6,592 nt of DNA from Chloroflexota bacterium (GTDB lineage: Bacteria > Chloroflexota > Chloroflexia > Thermomicrobiales > UBA6265), in contig JAFAEA010000021.1 of assembly GCA_023424355.1 (NCBI GenBank), positions 1-6,592 of the forward strand, in the 5' to 3' direction. A model generated the notes under the pieces. It was not told the DNA's origin. It saw nothing but the letters and a program-made list of their open reading frames with translations, and made no database searches. Positions 5,605 through 6,592 of this stretch are shown piece by piece. Both the position numbers and the translations under genes were made by a program. Numbering within the stretch: the first letter of the stretch is position 1; each line of letters opens with the position of its first letter.

Positions 5605-5630
5605 CCCGTCTCAGGTGAAACGATGATTAC

Positions 5631-5661
5631 AGAGGGCCGATCACTCAGCGATCGGCCCTCT
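5631..5661 (+). terminator. Terminator hairpin after surface protein A
   Basis: AGAGGGCCGATC (5631-5642) and GATCGGCCCTCT (5650-5661) form a perfect 12-bp stem with a 7-nt loop, 26 bp past the stop codon. No T-run follows, as with the terminator at 405-437. It separates the two paralogous genes into independent transcripts, in agreement with the second gene having its own copy of the leader. The rest of the 309-bp gap up to 5746 shows nothing recognisable. Confidence 0.75.
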
Positions 5662-5763
5662 CCCGTTCCAGAACCAAGGTGGAAGCGTCTCGCATGAGCA
5701 TCAGACACGATCATGATGTCGATGGCTAACAACCATGCCCCCACATCAGCGGATCATAAGGCC

Positions 5764-5799
5764 ATACGTAGTAGAAATACGTAATTCCTACGATGCGCC
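5764..5799 (+). promoter_or_regulatory. Conserved ATACGTA operator-like block, copy B
   Basis: ATACGTA at 5764-5770 and 5777-5783 and TACGAT at 5789-5794 match copy A at an exact offset of 2933 bp, with one substitution in 36 bases. Conservation of the motif next to a diverged but equally long spacer argues that spacing to the downstream promoter or leader matters. Confidence 0.5.
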
Positions 5800-5828
5800 A
5801 CAATGTGCCTCTCCTCAAACTAAACATA

Positions 5829-5894
5829 CGGATTATCGGTTAATCACCCAGATGGGTCAGAGACGTGTGATTTGCCGATCCGCGATTGTTTTTT
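5829..5894 (+). promoter_or_regulatory. Conserved leader with possible stem-loop and T-run, copy B
   Basis: CGGA (5829-5832) and TCGG (5836-5839) can pair with CCGATCCG (5875-5882), and the inner ACCC/GGGT hairpin is unchanged. Six Ts follow at 5889-5894. Compared with copy A, two bases are missing at the T-run, which leaves the Shine-Dalgarno to ATG distance untouched. Confidence 0.35.
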
Positions 5895-5895
5895 C

Positions 5896-5904
5896 AAGGA
5901 GAGG
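5896..5904 (+). promoter_or_regulatory. Ribosome binding site of surface protein B
   Basis: AAGGAGAGG lies 9 nt before the ATG at 5914, exactly as in the paralogue. It fixes the start of a gene whose end lies outside the window. Confidence 0.85.
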
Positions 5905-5913
5905 ATATAGGTC

Positions 5914-6592
5914 ATGTCCAGATACGTATCACTTGCGTTGGCCAGCTTTATGGTGCTGGTCACTATCCTTGCCCCGGTTCAACAGGTGGCAGCAATGGAT
6001 TCCACACCAGATGTGAATCCGCTAGTGGGGGAGGAGACCGTACCGGATTCGTCCGAGGATGTGGGCGCTGTCGAGGCTCCGATCGAATCGGAGCCGCCAG
6101 TCGTCGGTCCGGAGACACCGGAGCAGGAGGCTCAGGATCCTCCCGCGATCGATGCGCCCGATCCGGATGCGAACGCTCCGCCGGCGGAGGAGAGCACCGA
6201 GAATGTGGTGGTCGAAGAACCGGTGGTGACCGAAGTCGTTGCCGAAACTGAGGTGGTAGAAGCACCGGTGGCAACCGAAGAAGCAATCGAAACCGAAGTT
6301 GCGACCGTCGAAGTGACTGCCGAGGCAGTCGAGACTGTCGAAGCAACTGAAGACGTTGCGCAGACCTCCGAGCCGGTAGCTACGGAAGAAGTAACCACAC
6401 CCGAGCCGAACCTGATTCAGCCGAGCGCGGTTGATCCGAAGCCCGGCGAGTGCCCCGTCGACGACGCCTGCGATGGTGGCGGCGGTGGAGGTGGCGACGA
6501 TACCGCTGAGACCGTCGCAGTAGTGTTCGGTGTTCTGGATCACAACGAGGGTCCAATTTCTGGTGCGTTGGTGGAAGTGTATGACGGCACAA
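5914..6592 (+). CDS. Paralogous secreted surface protein, N-terminal part (surface protein B)
   Basis: The frame from ATG 5914 stays open to the window end: 226 complete codons, gene continuing to the right. Residues 1-27 are a signal peptide differing at three positions from that of surface protein A. The next stretch (MDSTPDVNPLVGEETVPDSS) is also nearly the same. A Val/Glu/Thr/Ala/Pro-rich stalk follows to about residue 165; it is about nine residues longer than in A and shares only patches with it (GPETPEQ, PDANAPP, ATEE). The hinge NLIQPSAVDPKPGECPVDD and ACDGGGG (Cys180, Cys186) is again closely conserved. The first beta-sandwich module then begins (VAVVFGVLDHNEGPISGALVEVYDG, from about residue 201) and is unlike module one of A. 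By analogy the missing part should hold more such modules and an LPXTG-type signal; that is inference. Function is unknown beyond a likely surface-structural or adhesive role. Confidence 0.85.
   Translation, partial: MSRYVSLALASFMVLVTILAPVQQVAAMDSTPDVNPLVGEETVPDSSEDVGAVEAPIESEPPVVGPETPEQEAQDPPAIDAPDPDANAPPAEESTENVVVEEPVVTEVVAETEVVEAPVATEEAIETEVATVEVTAEAVETVEATEDVAQTSEPVATEEVTTPEPNLIQPSAVDPKPGECPVDDACDGGGGGGGDDTAETVAVVFGVLDHNEGPISGALVEVYDGT

Larger units (their letters stand above)
5747..6056 (+). repeat. Duplicated promoter-leader-signal peptide cassette, copy B
   Basis: Second copy of the 2814-3125 segment. Gene order and spacing of every element are kept: ATACGTA block, 17-nt diverged spacer (5800-5816), leader, T-run (six Ts rather than seven), Shine-Dalgarno and signal peptide. 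In the first 27 codons only three residues change (Phe4 to Tyr, Phe19 to Leu, Ile22 to Val). The sequence before it (5662-5746) has no similarity to that before copy A, so the duplicated unit begins at CAGCGGATCAT. Confidence 0.9.

Overview
The window looks like chromosomal DNA of a monoderm-type bacterium, moderately GC-rich. Chloroflexota (Thermomicrobia/Sphaerobacter-like) is my best guess and Actinomycetota the alternative. The clues are an ABC-2 permease of the DUF990/ABC2_membrane_6 type, an ABC1/UbiB-like kinase with its own membrane anchors, REP-like GC hairpins, and large secreted proteins with a sortase signal (LPVTG, hydrophobic helix, Arg tail). The taxonomic guess is inference from gene style, not from a marker gene.

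Layout. Bases 1-359 hold the C-terminal end of an ABC-2 permease. Bases 360-786 are a gene-free stretch. It carries a strong 12-bp stem-loop terminator, a second inverted repeat that shares an arm with it, two REP-like hairpins in opposite orientation, and a 14-bp palindrome ahead of the next gene. Bases 787-2766 encode an ABC1/AarF/UbiB-family atypical kinase with predicted membrane helices at both ends. Bases 2983-5604 encode an 873-residue secreted, multi-module, LPXTG-anchored surface protein. A 12-bp terminator hairpin follows at 5631-5661. From 5914 to the window end runs the start of a second, paralogous surface protein, open at its 3' end (226 residues visible).

The most notable structure is a tandem family. 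Both surface-protein genes begin with the same roughly 310-bp cassette (2814-3125 and 5747-6056, about 91% identical by my hand count). It contains a repeated ATACGTA/TACGAT motif, a 17-nt spacer of fixed length but diverged sequence, a leader with a potential stem-loop and a T-run, an identical AAGGAGAGG ribosome binding site, and the signal peptide. The encoded proteins then diverge through a Val/Glu/Thr/Pro-rich stalk, converge again on a short two-cysteine, poly-glycine hinge, and diverge again in the beta-sandwich modules. This suggests a set of cell-surface stalk proteins sharing one regulatory and secretion module, with variable exposed domains. No sortase or regulator gene lies in the window, so the anchoring enzyme and the controlling factor must be encoded elsewhere.
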